Assembly (NCBI RefSeq): GCF_003014715.1
Contig: NZ_PYAV01000016.1
Span: 1-53,001 of the forward strand
Length of the DNA: 53,001 nt
Direction: 5' to 3'
Origin: Salsuginibacillus halophilus
GTDB taxonomy: Bacteria; Bacillota; Bacilli; Bacillales; Marinococcaceae
Position 1 is the stretch's first letter. Every line of letters begins with the position of its first letter. Of the stretch, positions 34,100-42,694 are shown one piece after another. The translations under genes were made by a program, and so were the position numbers. Below the pieces are notes generated by a model. The model saw nothing but the letters and a program-made list of their open reading frames with translations, ran no database searches and was not told the DNA's origin.

Positions 34100-35122
34100 T
34101 TGAATGTCATAGAGCAAGAAACATCGAAACTTATTGAGCGAGCGCAGCAATTAGAAGCAAGTGATATCCATCTGCATCCAAGTGAGTCACGAACAAACGT
34201 GTGGCTGCGCATGCAGGGGGAGCTCGTACCATGGATTACGATTAATCAAGGACGTGCTTCAAAATGGATTGCCCATTTAAAATATAAAGCCGGCATGGAC
34301 TTAGGAGAGCGCCGGCGCCCGCAGCATGGTGCAATTCAACACCCGCTGCCTGGTAAAGAGCTGCATATTAGACTCTCTACGCTCCCTTCTGACGGTGTGG
34401 AACGCCTCGTGATCCGCCTTCTTCCGCAGCATGAACATCACCCCTTGCAAAAACTCGCCTTATTTCCTGAAGATGCAACCCGCCTTGAAACGCTTTTAAA
34501 GCGGCCGCACGGTTTAGTTTTATTCACCGGCCCTACAGGTTCCGGCAAGACAACGACAATGTATACACTTCTACACCACCTTGTAACATCAAAGCTCCGG
34601 CAGGTAATTACGATTGAAGACCCCATTGAGCAAACCCACCCGTTATTTACCCAAATGCAAGTAAATGAACATGCCGGCTTAACGTATGAATCCGGTTTGA
34701 AGTCTGCCTTACGCCACGATCCTGACGTGTTAATGCTTGGTGAGATACGCGATGTAAATACAGCAGCTATGGCAGTCCGGGCTGCCATGACAGGTCACTT
34801 AGTGTTATCCACCCTGCACACGAAAAGTGCAGCAAGAGCGGTTGAGCGTTTATGTGAGCTCGGCATTCCAAAGTCCGACGTCTTAGACGTAACTGAGGCT
34901 GTTGTGAGTCAACGCCTCGTGTCGATGAAATGCCCGTACTGCAAAGATACTTGCCACTTGTATTGTCCGAGCAGGCAGCGTCTCGGTCGCCGGGGAATTT
35001 ATGAGATTTCTCATCAGCAGGATTTGTTTACCAGGCATCATTCAGACCAAATCCGCAGGCGGCTTTATAAAGCAGCAGCGCTTGGGTATATTTCGCATGC
35101 TGAAGGAGGTGCAGACGGATGA
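34100..35122 (+). CDS. comGA: Competence pseudopilus ATPase ComGA
   Basis: A 340-residue GspE/PilB-class traffic ATPase powering the DNA-uptake pseudopilus. It has Walker A GPTGSGKTTT, the Asp box IEDPIEQ, Walker B/His box RHDPDVLMLGEIRD and a short cysteine cluster (CPYCKDTCHLYC). I place the start at TTG 34100, after AGGTGA, because this gives the family-like MNVIEQETSKLIERA; TTG 34082 is the alternative. It overlaps comGB by four bases. Confidence 0.93.
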   Translation: MNVIEQETSKLIERAQQLEASDIHLHPSESRTNVWLRMQGELVPWITINQGRASKWIAHLKYKAGMDLGERRRPQHGAIQHPLPGKELHIRLSTLPSDGVERLVIRLLPQHEHHPLQKLALFPEDATRLETLLKRPHGLVLFTGPTGSGKTTTMYTLLHHLVTSKLRQVITIEDPIEQTHPLFTQMQVNEHAGLTYESGLKSALRHDPDVLMLGEIRDVNTAAMAVRAAMTGHLVLSTLHTKSAARAVERLCELGIPKSDVLDVTEAVVSQRLVSMKCPYCKDTCHLYCPSRQRLGRRGIYEISHQQDLFTRHHSDQIRRRLYKAAALGYISHAEGGADG

Positions 35123-36153
35123 GCCGCTCGTTTCCACCGCTTGTGAAGGCGCAGTTTTTAACGAAACTCGGCCGGCTGTTAAGTGAAGGTTATACGCTGC
35201 ATGATGCTTCAAGACTTATTTTTTTCGACTTAAAACCAGAAGCAAAAGGCCGGGGGGAGCGATGGCTGCAGGCGGTAAGACAAGGAACGCCTCTGCATGA
35301 GAGTTTCAGCTTACTTGAAGTGCCATCAGATGTACAGGCTTTGATTTATACAGCGGAGAAAAACGGAAAGTTATCCGACGGATTAATTGAAGCAGGACGC
35401 ACCTTCACAGCGCGGGAAACGTTTAAGCGCGATGTACGGCGGATGCTCAGGTACCCGCTTGCGCTATTGTTTTTATTTGCGGTGATGGTGATGTTTATTC
35501 TGTTTTATATTTTACCGGCGTTTCAAGAGCTATTTCGTTCATTATCAGCGGATCTGCCGCCTTTAACAGTGTTTGTCATTCAAATACTTCATTTACTCCC
35601 TGTCCTAATGTTTGCTGCAGTTGTCCCCGTTGCCGGTGCGCTCGTTTGGTATTGGTATAAAGTTCACCCCCGTCCCGCCCTTGAAAAACTATGCCTCTTC
35701 TGCCGCGTTCCTGGTCTCCGACGTTTCGTGAAGCGTTATGTAACGTACCGGTTTAGTGAACAGTTTGGGCAGCTGCTTTGCGGTGGTTTTTCAACGAAAG
35801 AGGCGCTTCATATTTTGTATGTGCAAGCTCATGTGCCTTTTCTCTCTGAAGAAAGCGAGCGCTTGCAAACCGAGCTGAAAGGAGGTGAAACATTGAGTGA
35901 CGCTTTAAGTGTTGTCTCGTTTCATCAGCCAGAGCTTGCAGCTGTTACTGCGCACGGGGAGCAGAGCGGCAGGCTCGGCCGGGATCTAACCCATTATTCA
36001 GCGTGGCTTCGTGAAGATATTGAACATGACTTAAGAGCTGCTTTGCAGCTGTTGCAGCCGATCATGTTTGCCGGGATCGGCCTGTTAATCTTATGTTTAT
36101 TTCTTGCCGTATTTCTACCGGTATTTCAGTTAATGGGGCGGATGGATATGTAG
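35119..36153 (+). CDS. comGB: Competence pseudopilus membrane protein ComGB
   Basis: A 344-residue GspF/PilC-family inner-membrane platform protein with two repeated helical cytosolic domains (about 15-110 and 220-310) and three membrane helices (about 118-140, 155-178, 315-340). The repeats carry LSEGYTLHDA...GERWLQ and LCGGFSTKEAL...LKGGETLSDAL. GAAGGAGG precedes the ATG. Confidence 0.94.
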   Translation: MSRSFPPLVKAQFLTKLGRLLSEGYTLHDASRLIFFDLKPEAKGRGERWLQAVRQGTPLHESFSLLEVPSDVQALIYTAEKNGKLSDGLIEAGRTFTARETFKRDVRRMLRYPLALLFLFAVMVMFILFYILPAFQELFRSLSADLPPLTVFVIQILHLLPVLMFAAVVPVAGALVWYWYKVHPRPALEKLCLFCRVPGLRRFVKRYVTYRFSEQFGQLLCGGFSTKEALHILYVQAHVPFLSEESERLQTELKGGETLSDALSVVSFHQPELAAVTAHGEQSGRLGRDLTHYSAWLREDIEHDLRAALQLLQPIMFAGIGLLILCLFLAVFLPVFQLMGRMDM

Positions 36154-36178
36154 CAGAAAACAAAAGGGGGGAAGCGAT

Positions 36179-36331
36179 GTGGAGGCTTATGATACGATGA
36201 TGCGTCAAATTCAAGTATTGGAAAAACGTTTAGAGCGCATGGAGAACGACCAGGAACAAAATGTTTTATCGCTTATGCATTGGGTGAAGCAATCGAAACA
36301 AGGAGGCTGTATAAATGAAAAAACGAAATGA
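36179..36331 (+). CDS. Small ORF between comGB and comGC, unknown
   Basis: A 50-codon ORF starting GTG, seven bases after GGGGGG, and ending inside the comGC reading frame (17-base overlap). The peptide is hydrophilic with a probable amphipathic coiled coil (MMRQIQVLEKRLERMEN). The 160-bp gap between comGB and comGC is otherwise unexplained, since these genes usually adjoin. It could be a real small competence protein or a translational-coupling leader. Confidence 0.45.
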   Translation: MEAYDTMMRQIQVLEKRLERMENDQEQNVLSLMHWVKQSKQGGCINEKTK

Positions 36332-36623
36332 AAAAGGTTTTACTTTAATCGAAATGGTGATCGTCCTCGTGATTATTTCTGTTTTACTTTTAGTTGCGGT
36401 ACCGAGCATGGTCAAAAACAGTTCTGTCGCAGAATCAAAAGGCTGCGAGGCAACCGTTGATTTAGTGCAGGCACAAACTGGAGCTTATCATATTGAAATG
36501 GGCGAGCAGGTGACAGATCTTCAAGATTTAGTCGATGAAGATTTTGTGGATACGCTTGAATGTCCAGATGGCACACCGCTGAACCTTGTTGAGGGCCGCG
36601 TCGGCATTGGAGACAATGACTGA
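36315..36623 (+). CDS. comGC: Major pseudopilin ComGC
   Basis: A 102-residue prepilin. The ComC processing site is NEKG/FTLIEMVIVLVIISVL, and the hydrophobic helix covers residues 9-30. Two cysteines (GCEAT and LECPD) can form the intramolecular disulfide known in ComGC. AAGGAGG precedes the ATG. It overlaps comGD by eight bases. Confidence 0.95.
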   Translation: MKKRNEKGFTLIEMVIVLVIISVLLLVAVPSMVKNSSVAESKGCEATVDLVQAQTGAYHIEMGEQVTDLQDLVDEDFVDTLECPDGTPLNLVEGRVGIGDND

Positions 36624-37065
36624 GCCCGTTTATAAAAACGGCTTCAGCTTTGTTGAGCTGATCATTGTATTATTTCTGCTTACGGTGTTTATTTTGCTGC
36701 CGGCGGTTTATGTACCGGCAGCCCTTTCAAAAGCTGAAGGTCGCGCATTTGTGCAGCAATTTGAGGCAGATCTGTATTACGCTGAACAGCTTGCGAGAAC
36801 ACATGAGCAGCGCGTGGTGCTGCCACTGCCGCTGCACCCGAGCGCACAGAGCTATTCAATTATAGCTGCAGACGGCGCTGGTTTACAGCGGGACATCCCG
36901 TCACAAGTACGTTTTTATGAAGGATCGATGCTCGGTTCGCGTATTGCATTTTCTTCTTCAGGTAACATTCATAACCCTGGATCGTTTTATATTGAAACAG
37001 CTGAAGGGTTTTATGAGGTGATGATTTACTTAGGTAAAGGGCGTGTCCGGATTGAACAACAATAA
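36616..37065 (+). CDS. comGD: Minor pseudopilin ComGD
   Basis: A 149-residue prepilin-like protein: short N-terminus, cleavage site NG/FSFVELIIVLFLL, hydrophobic helix and GspH-like soluble domain with the SSSGNIHNPGSF motif. The ATG at 36616 overlaps the comGC end; upstream in-frame codons lie inside comGC. Confidence 0.9.
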   Translation: MTEPVYKNGFSFVELIIVLFLLTVFILLPAVYVPAALSKAEGRAFVQQFEADLYYAEQLARTHEQRVVLPLPLHPSAQSYSIIAADGAGLQRDIPSQVRFYEGSMLGSRIAFSSSGNIHNPGSFYIETAEGFYEVMIYLGKGRVRIEQQ

Positions 37066-37393
37066 CGGAATGACGCTTGTGGAAGTATTGATTAGTTTTT
37101 TTATTCTGTTGATTGTCACAGCAGCTGCTGTACCGGTATTTACTCAGCTGACATCAGAACGAACTGCCTTGGCGCAAGAGTATGAAGCGTGGGTGCTGCT
37201 GCGTGAGCAAAATGAGGCGTGGCGTTATGGTAACGTAAGCGAAGATCAAGCTGTATTTGTTGCGCAAGATGTACAATTTGTATGGGAGGTGAAGGGGACC
37301 GGCCGAGCGTGTATGCGTTGGACGGCTGCAAACCAAAGAAATTATCAAGCGTGTGAAGATATTGAAAGAACAAACGGGCACAACATTAATTGA
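37043..37393 (+). CDS. comGE: Minor pseudopilin ComGE
   Basis: A 116-residue prepilin-like protein with cleavage site NNNNG/MTLVEVLISFFILL. The start may be GTG 37043 or TTG 37052; the latter has better spacing from TAAAGGG. Two cysteines lie near the C-terminus (RACMRW, YQACED). Its ends overlap comGD and comGF. Confidence 0.85.
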   Translation: MSGLNNNNGMTLVEVLISFFILLIVTAAAVPVFTQLTSERTALAQEYEAWVLLREQNEAWRYGNVSEDQAVFVAQDVQFVWEVKGTGRACMRWTAANQRNYQACEDIERTNGHNIN

Positions 37394-37787
37394 ATTATGT
37401 ATAGCACTCAGCTTGCTCTTAGTCATCGCGCCGCTTCTCGTCTTTGGGAGTCGTGTGTTGATGGATGCCTTTGATACGCCGGGGATGGAGCGTGATGTAC
37501 ATGTATTTTTGCAAGAACTACGCGATGAAGCAGCGGCTTCTGAACGTATAACGACAGCGGACGGTCAAATTGTGCTTCATTCAAGCGAGCGGACCATTAT
37601 GTATGAACACCGCAGTGACCGGATTATCCGCCGGGTGGATTACGCAGGCTTTGAAGTGGCACTTTTGGATGTAAAACAAATGCAAGCGCGGGAGGAAGGG
37701 AAGAACCTAAACGTCCGCGTCCTTGTACCGGAGGCGGTTGATGTTATTTTATACCCGCGCCTCGTTCCTGGGGAGGTGCAGTTTTGA
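37353..37787 (+). CDS. comGF: Minor pseudopilin ComGF
   Basis: A 144-residue protein with prepilin-like site KEQTG/TTLIELCIALSLLL and a C-terminal ComGF domain. The start is GTG 37353 or TTG 37362. It overlaps comGE by 41 bases and comGG by four, the compact arrangement typical of the operon. Confidence 0.87.
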   Translation: MKILKEQTGTTLIELCIALSLLLVIAPLLVFGSRVLMDAFDTPGMERDVHVFLQELRDEAAASERITTADGQIVLHSSERTIMYEHRSDRIIRRVDYAGFEVALLDVKQMQAREEGKNLNVRVLVPEAVDVILYPRLVPGEVQF

Positions 37788-38176
37788 ATGAGCGTGGTGG
37801 TGTGATGCCGTTTCTGCTATTCTTTTTACTTACTGCGATGCTTGTGATGGCGCATCAAACGGCAATGTATCAAAGCGAGCGGGTACACATTGAGGGCGTG
37901 AAAGCAGAACGGCAGCTTGAGGCGCTGCTGATGAATGGAGAGGTGTACATTCATCAGCGGCCGATGCTTGTTCGTGCGGGCACAGAGAAAACGTTAACTT
38001 ATGAACACGGTCGTGTTGACTTTGAGAGTACAGCTGTCGGCAGTGACCGCGTTCGCCTAAGATGGGAATCAACCCTTCATGACGGGCGCAGTAAAACGAG
38101 AACGTACAATGTAAAGATTCGTGAGGTGGAAGAAGAAGAAAAAGCGTATAATGAGCATAACGACGGGCAAGACTAG
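37784..38176 (+). CDS. comGG: ComGG pseudopilus protein
   Basis: A 130-residue protein with an N-terminal hydrophobic helix (about 8-25) but no FTLIE-type cleavage site, as usual for ComGG. The soluble part includes VHIEGVKAERQLEALL. The start is TTG overlapping the comGF stop. It is the last pseudopilin gene. Confidence 0.85.
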   Translation: MNERGGVMPFLLFFLLTAMLVMAHQTAMYQSERVHIEGVKAERQLEALLMNGEVYIHQRPMLVRAGTEKTLTYEHGRVDFESTAVGSDRVRLRWESTLHDGRSKTRTYNVKIREVEEEEKAYNEHNDGQD

Positions 38177-38212
38177 CAGTGTCAAAGCACAATCCGAAAA
38201 GGAGGATGCCAT

Positions 38213-38374
38213 TTGACACCGAATCCATTGTTAAAAGAACTTGCTGCCCGCTTCACCCGCCTCCTTGAAAAAAGACCGAACCGTCAAGCGAAACGAGATA
38301 AGCGGCTGCCCCGTTCATACCGCTGGTTTGGAATGATTCCACTTGCTGTTCGCACGATGCGTCGAAAAAAGTAA
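38213..38374 (+). CDS. yqzE: YqzE-like small protein
   Basis: A 53-residue basic protein starting TTG, seven bases after GGAGG. The SYRWFGMIPLA motif near the C-terminus and the basic middle match B. subtilis YqzE, which also follows comGG. Function is unknown. Confidence 0.75.
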   Translation: MTPNPLLKELAARFTRLLEKRPNRQAKRDKRLPRSYRWFGMIPLAVRTMRRKK

Positions 38375-38539
38375 CGCTTTCACACTTTTGTACGTTTGTC
38401 GCCGTCCCCGGCATTTACAAAAAAAGCGTTGCTCGTATATAATAAAGTATAGCCGGACTGCGTCTGTACATACTGCGCGGCACGAGCCCCGCCGTGTGGC
38501 GGACGATCGCAACCTGCATCAAAGAGGGGGGGACAAGGC

Positions 38540-38776
38540 ATGGATCGAATGTATCGCGTATTGGCGTTTTGGACAGGGATTTTCGCTGTACTGTTTTTCG
38601 TCGGGGACATGTATAATATGTCTTTATTCTTCTTTGCACAAACCGCGATGTTTTTACTGCTCGGTTACATGAAATTGAACGAGCGCGTCTACGTCTACAT
38701 TTTCGCTGCTTACTTAACGGTCTTTTTCGTTGGATATACGTATTACACGTCATTCCTCTGGGAGCCGCCATTGTAG
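38540..38776 (+). CDS. yqgY: YqgY, DUF2626 membrane protein
   Basis: A 78-residue protein with three short membrane helices and a C-terminal TSFLWEPPL, the DUF2626 family layout of YqgY. It follows AGAGGGGGG at good spacing. The terminator downstream is shared with the convergent yqgX. Confidence 0.85.
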   Translation: MDRMYRVLAFWTGIFAVLFFVGDMYNMSLFFFAQTAMFLLLGYMKLNERVYVYIFAAYLTVFFVGYTYYTSFLWEPPL

Positions 38777-38787
38777 ACCAATGCTTG

Positions 38788-38823
38788 AAAAATCCCTCCG
38801 GTGGTCTGCCGGGGGGATTTTTC
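38788..38823 (+). terminator. Bidirectional terminator yqgY/yqgX
   Basis: AATCCCTCCGG...CCGGGGGGATT with an A-run before and a T-run after; not occupied by an element. Confidence 0.85.
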
Positions 38824-38832
38824 AAAAGCTGT

Positions 38833-39468
38833 TTACGATAAGCCGTTTAAAAACGGGTTGCGGTCCATTTCTACACCGATCGTTGTCGTCGGGCCGTGGC
38901 CTGGAGCTACTGTAGTTTCTTCCGGCAGTTCCAACAGCTGGTGGTGAATACTGTCTAACAGCTGCTGATGATCGCCGCCGGGAAGGTCGGTACGGCCGAT
39001 ACCTTCTTGAAACAATGTATCGCCGGCAAATACCGTTGCGGTTTTTTCATGGTAGAAAGAAACGCTTCCCGGAGAATGACCTGGCGTTAAAAGCACCTTG
39101 AAAGAGAATGGATCAATATCAAGTAATCCGTCAGTAGTTATAAAGCTGTCCGCTTCTTTTGCGGTGATGCTTTGGCCAATGAATAGTGAAGAGCCGTTTT
39201 TTGATGGCTCCGGCAGCCAGCCTGCTTCGTCCTCGTGTAAATAAACAGGTACGTTGTACGTTTTACGGACAGCATCGACAGCTCCGATATGGTCAAAGTG
39301 GGCATGGGTTAAAAGAACTGCCTGTGGGGTTAAGCCTTCATCATCAAGAAAAGCTTGAAGTTTTTCAGCATCGCCGCCCGGGTCGAAAATAACGGCGTGC
39401 TTAGCATCATCAAAAAGCACGTAACCGTTCGTTTGCAGCGGCCCGAGGGGTAATTGTTTCCATTGCAT
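38833..39468 (-). CDS. yqgX: YqgX, MBL-fold hydrolase (glyoxalase II-like)
   Basis: A 211-residue metallo-beta-lactamase-fold hydrolase with the dinuclear zinc motif THAHFDHIG, a third ligand in LLTPGHSPGS, Asp in VFAGDTLF and the final His in APGHGP. Related proteins act as hydroxyacylglutathione-type or bacillithiol-linked thioesterases; the exact substrate is unknown. AAAGGAG precedes the ATG. Confidence 0.9.
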   Translation of the reverse strand: MQWKQLPLGPLQTNGYVLFDDAKHAVIFDPGGDAEKLQAFLDDEGLTPQAVLLTHAHFDHIGAVDAVRKTYNVPVYLHEDEAGWLPEPSKNGSSLFIGQSITAKEADSFITTDGLLDIDPFSFKVLLTPGHSPGSVSFYHEKTATVFAGDTLFQEGIGRTDLPGGDHQQLLDSIHHQLLELPEETTVAPGHGPTTTIGVEMDRNPFLNGLS

Positions 39469-39639
39469 AGAGACAGCTCCTTTATATGCGTAAGTTCACC
39501 GGTTGCTACCGGCAGACACTTCGTATTTTACAGGACAATGCCTCGTTTAAAAAGTCAACAAATTGTTGAAGTCTTTATGCTGGAAAAACAGAAGACGCAA
39601 CGGCACGGATCATTTTAAAAGTAGTCGTCGTGATCAGCC

Positions 39640-39668
39640 TCGACAAACGTTCGAAGACGAGGTAAAAT
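39640..39668 (+). promoter_or_regulatory. Candidate sigma-A promoter of yqgW
   Basis: TCGACA, 17 bases, TAAAAT, each one mismatch from consensus, 125 bases upstream of yqgW. The rest of the 320-bp gap between yqgX and yqgW shows no gene. Confidence 0.6.
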
Positions 39669-39792
39669 GTTAGCAGATACCGCTATGATCAATATGATCT
39701 TTCTTAAAAACCAGTGCTCGCTTGTACATATTCACAGGGCGGGGCTGCATTTGAACCAAGTGACATTCCTTTGCAGGAAGGAGGAGAATCGT

Positions 39793-39963
39793 ATGGCTTT
39801 TGGTACAATTATGCTTGTCGTTGCAATTTTATCTGTCATTGCGGTGTTCCGCGAATTGAAGCGTCGTAATTTCCTCGCTGTCGGTTTTGCCGGAATTACA
39901 GCGTTGATTTTAGGTTGGTTTGGTGTAATGACGCTGTTTGTCAGCGGTGGCCCGTTAATTTAA
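39793..39963 (+). CDS. yqgW: YqgW, DUF2759 small membrane protein
   Basis: A 56-residue protein with two membrane helices around a basic loop (FRELKRRN), as in the DUF2759 family. The ATG at 39793 follows AAGGAGGAG; a longer upstream frame has no ribosome binding site. Function is unknown. Confidence 0.82.
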   Translation: MAFGTIMLVVAILSVIAVFRELKRRNFLAVGFAGITALILGWFGVMTLFVSGGPLI

Positions 39964-39973
39964 ACGCTAAAAA

Positions 39974-40005
39974 AGCTGGAAGCTTATAAGCTTCCAGCTT
40001 TTTTA
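39974..40005 (+). terminator. Bidirectional terminator yqgW/yqhG
   Basis: A perfect palindrome AGCTGGAAGCTTATAAGC with TTCCAGCT completing the stem, with flanking A and T runs. Not occupied by an element. Confidence 0.9.
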
Positions 40006-40794
40006 CGCTTGGAAATGATGCAAAATTGATTTCGGCAAATAAAATAAACCGCCATTGATCACCTGTACAGAAATCTTCGGCTGCAGCCGTTCTTCAATCG
40101 CCCTGCGTTCGTTTTGATATGTTGGGTCATCTGGTGTGTCTTGAAAAAATTGATCTAAAAGAGACAATTCCGCTTCTTTTTTAATTATTGCTTCTTCAGC
40201 CCAGCCTTTCGGTTTATGTGATAATGTTTCAGTAATGAAAAGTTCAATTCGGCGTAGCGCTGCTGTTGGTGTAATTAATGGCCGCACAGGATACGTATAG
40301 GCTGATGGCGCTAGACTGAACGACCGCTCTGTGACATTATCCATAAACCCTTCGACGCGTGCGCCACTGATCAAGTGAAGACCGATTGATAATGGGGTAT
40401 CTTCACGAAGACCGTTAAACTTTGAGATTGTGACGTTGACATTCAACCAAGGTTCGAGCGGTTCCGGCTGTTTGCCTGCCGGAGCCTGATCGTATAAACA
40501 CGTCCAGGCTCCCTGGCTTTTTGCATACCTGAATAGTTGGTGCAGACGTGGTGAGCCTTGATGAAGATGAGCATCAGCTTTTGCCTCGGTATCTGTCGTT
40601 AACGTTAATGTTTTCGGCTGCTTGATGCCATTTGTTTTTTCAATGTAATGCCAGTAAAACGGACGGTTCATTAACGCTTTATCTAAATCCTCGGTCAGTT
40701 GTACGGTGATTGTTTGGTGTGTACGGTCAATGACCTTTGCCCCGCATGTTGTTAGCAGCGATTCTGAAAAATTAAGCATGGCTTTATCGTCCAT
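40003..40794 (-). CDS. yqhG: YqhG family protein
   Basis: A 263-residue protein without signal or membrane segment, matching B. subtilis YqhG in length and in its place after the SNF2-type gene yqhH. Conserved-looking blocks are RPFYWHYIEKTNG and GLHLISGARVEGFMD. The start at 40794 follows AAAGGAGC. It overlaps the yqhH end by 11 bases. No function is known. Confidence 0.82.
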   Translation of the reverse strand: MDDKAMLNFSESLLTTCGAKVIDRTHQTITVQLTEDLDKALMNRPFYWHYIEKTNGIKQPKTLTLTTDTEAKADAHLHQGSPRLHQLFRYAKSQGAWTCLYDQAPAGKQPEPLEPWLNVNVTISKFNGLREDTPLSIGLHLISGARVEGFMDNVTERSFSLAPSAYTYPVRPLITPTAALRRIELFITETLSHKPKGWAEEAIIKKEAELSLLDQFFQDTPDDPTYQNERRAIEERLQPKISVQVINGGLFYLPKSILHHFQA

Positions 40795-42295
40795 AAGACT
40801 GCTCCTTTGTGTCTTCACTTTGTCCTAAAATCGCATCAATCCGTCCGATCACATTTTCAAACATGCCGATTTTTTGCTGCAGCCGGGCTAAAATGTCTGC
40901 TTCAATTGTCGCCTCTGCGGCAAGGTTCAATACTTTAACGTCCTTCGTCTGTCCGTGCCGGTGGAGGCGCCCGATTCGCTGCTCAAGCCGCATTGGATTC
41001 CACGGCAGGTCGTAATTCACTAACCGGTGGCAAAACTGCAGGTTTAAGCCTTCACCGCCTGCTTCGGTCGCAATCATGACCGGGACTTTGCCTTGAAACA
41101 ACTGCATCATCCAATCTTTTTTACCCCGCTTAAACCCACCGCGGTACGGAACAGATGGAATCCCGTGCTGCTTTAAAAACCATTGCAAGTACAGCTGGGT
41201 GGCTCGGTATTCAGTAAACACGAGAACTTTTTCGTCTTCTTGCTGGACGAATTCAAGCAAAGCTTCAGCTTTTGAGTTACGTGAGCATGCCTGCATTTTT
41301 TTAAATACGGCGTTTAGCCCTTCGGCCGGCAGGTCCATTTCTTTTAAAGTTAAAAATGCTGCTTCTTTGCTGCTAGCAAGCTCCCGTTTTAACAACGTGC
41401 GTGAAAACCCAGGGAGTGCGGCATGTTCTGCAAGGGTGCATAAGCTTTCGTATAAATGCTCTTCTTCTTCAGACAGGGTAACCGTTTGATTGATCACGTT
41501 ACGTTTCGTCCAATTGACAGGGGTTTCATCGCGCCGGTTGCGAATCATCACTTGATGAATTAAACGCTGCACATCACCACCGCTTTCATAACGCTTCTTA
41601 AAATCTGCTTTTGTACCGAGCCAGCCCGGTTTTAATATCGTAATTAAATGATAAAGCTCTTCAATCCGGTTTTGTACAGGGGTTGCTGTTAATAAAAGAC
41701 AAAACTTCTTTTGCAGCGAACGAACGAACGCAGCGTTTTTCGTTTGGTCGTTTTTTAACTTATGCGCTTCATCAATAATGAGACAATCGTAATCAATGGA
41801 TTGAATGATTTCGTTATGCGGGGGCCGTTTTGCGGTATCAAGGGAGGCAATTGCTACATCCGCATGTTCCCATACAGGCGCTTTCCGCTGCACAACAGCT
41901 GGGATTGAAAATGTTTGATTAAGCTCGCGGCTCCATTGATTGACAAGTGAAGCCGGTGCAAGGATCAACGCTTTTTTCACAAGGCCGCGAATCATGTACT
42001 CTTTTAAAATCAACCCAGCTTCGATCGTTTTACCGAGACCGACTTCATCAGCAAGGATGGCTTTACCGTTCATCTCTTCAACAACGCGGCGCGCCGTTTC
42101 TAATTGATAGTCATAAGGTTGAATATGATATAAGTGTTCAGGTGCTTTAAGCCCGGTAAAAGAGGGCACGAGCTGTTCGCAGGCCGCTTGATAAGCCAAT
42201 TGATATAATTCAAACGACGCCCACGGTCCTTCTTGATGCAACCGATGTTGAAAGTCTTGTTTCCAATCTTCATCAAACTGAATATCGATGAACAT
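40784..42295 (-). CDS. yqhH: SNF2/DEAD-like helicase (YqhH)
   Basis: A 503-residue superfamily 2 ATPase with the Swi2/Snf2 motifs: ILADEVGLGKTIEAG (I), ILAPASLVNQW (Ia), LIIDEAHKLKN (II), LTATPVQN (III), VLVFTEYRATQ (IV), TEAGGEGLNLQ (V) and QRIGRLHRHGQ (VI). Such proteins (RapA-like) remodel nucleic-acid complexes; its target is unknown. First gene of the yqhH-yqhG operon, divergent from the glycine riboswitch. Confidence 0.92.
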   Translation of the reverse strand: MFIDIQFDEDWKQDFQHRLHQEGPWASFELYQLAYQAACEQLVPSFTGLKAPEHLYHIQPYDYQLETARRVVEEMNGKAILADEVGLGKTIEAGLILKEYMIRGLVKKALILAPASLVNQWSRELNQTFSIPAVVQRKAPVWEHADVAIASLDTAKRPPHNEIIQSIDYDCLIIDEAHKLKNDQTKNAAFVRSLQKKFCLLLTATPVQNRIEELYHLITILKPGWLGTKADFKKRYESGGDVQRLIHQVMIRNRRDETPVNWTKRNVINQTVTLSEEEEHLYESLCTLAEHAALPGFSRTLLKRELASSKEAAFLTLKEMDLPAEGLNAVFKKMQACSRNSKAEALLEFVQQEDEKVLVFTEYRATQLYLQWFLKQHGIPSVPYRGGFKRGKKDWMMQLFQGKVPVMIATEAGGEGLNLQFCHRLVNYDLPWNPMRLEQRIGRLHRHGQTKDVKVLNLAAEATIEADILARLQQKIGMFENVIGRIDAILGQSEDTKEQSYGR

Positions 42296-42429
42296 AAGCG
42301 GCTCCTTAAAAAAAAGATTGTCAGAAAAGCGTGATAAGTGATAAACTGATGACGTCTTTAGTATAGACAGACGCTTTAAAACTTACACATGTAAAAAGCT
42401 TTGACAATTACATATCGGCGGATGACGGC

Positions 42430-42620
42430 AGGGGGAGAGACTGCAGCTGATGCTGCGGCGCCGAAGGAGCAAGCGCTGTGCGCGAATCTCTCAGGCAAAA
42501 AGACTTCTGTCGGACGCACCTCTGGAGAGCGGTACGCTGAGTATTCAGCTGGTACCCACCTACGAAGACATACTTCCTGATATAAGGAAATGAAACTTTC
42601 TGGTGAGCGGACAGAGACCT
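42430..42620 (+). promoter_or_regulatory. Tandem glycine riboswitch
   Basis: Aptamer 1 (about 42430-42530) is canonical: GGGAGAGACTGC, GCGCCGAAGGAGCAA, AATCTCTCAGGCAAAAAGAC and GGACGCACCTCTGGAGAG. Aptamer 2 (about 42532-42620) is more divergent, with CACCTACGAAG and GAAACTTTCTGGTGAGCGGA in place of the usual core. A terminator follows, so glycine binding should favour read-through into gcvT-gcvPA-gcvPB. Confidence 0.9.
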
Positions 42621-42657
42621 TTCAATGACAATCAATGGAGGGCTCTGTCTTTTTTTT
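42611..42657 (+). terminator. Expression-platform terminator of the glycine riboswitch
   Basis: ACAGAGACC...GGGCTCTGT followed by eight T. Its 5' arm overlaps the last conserved segment of aptamer 2 (GGACAGAG), which explains the switch. Confidence 0.85.
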
Positions 42658-42694
42658 GTGCCTTGAGCCTTCACATGAAAGGAAGGATGAAAAT

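Noticed and set aside
38343-38672. 109-codon ORF overlapping yqzE and yqgY
   Set aside because: It is out of frame with two better-supported genes and has no start signal.
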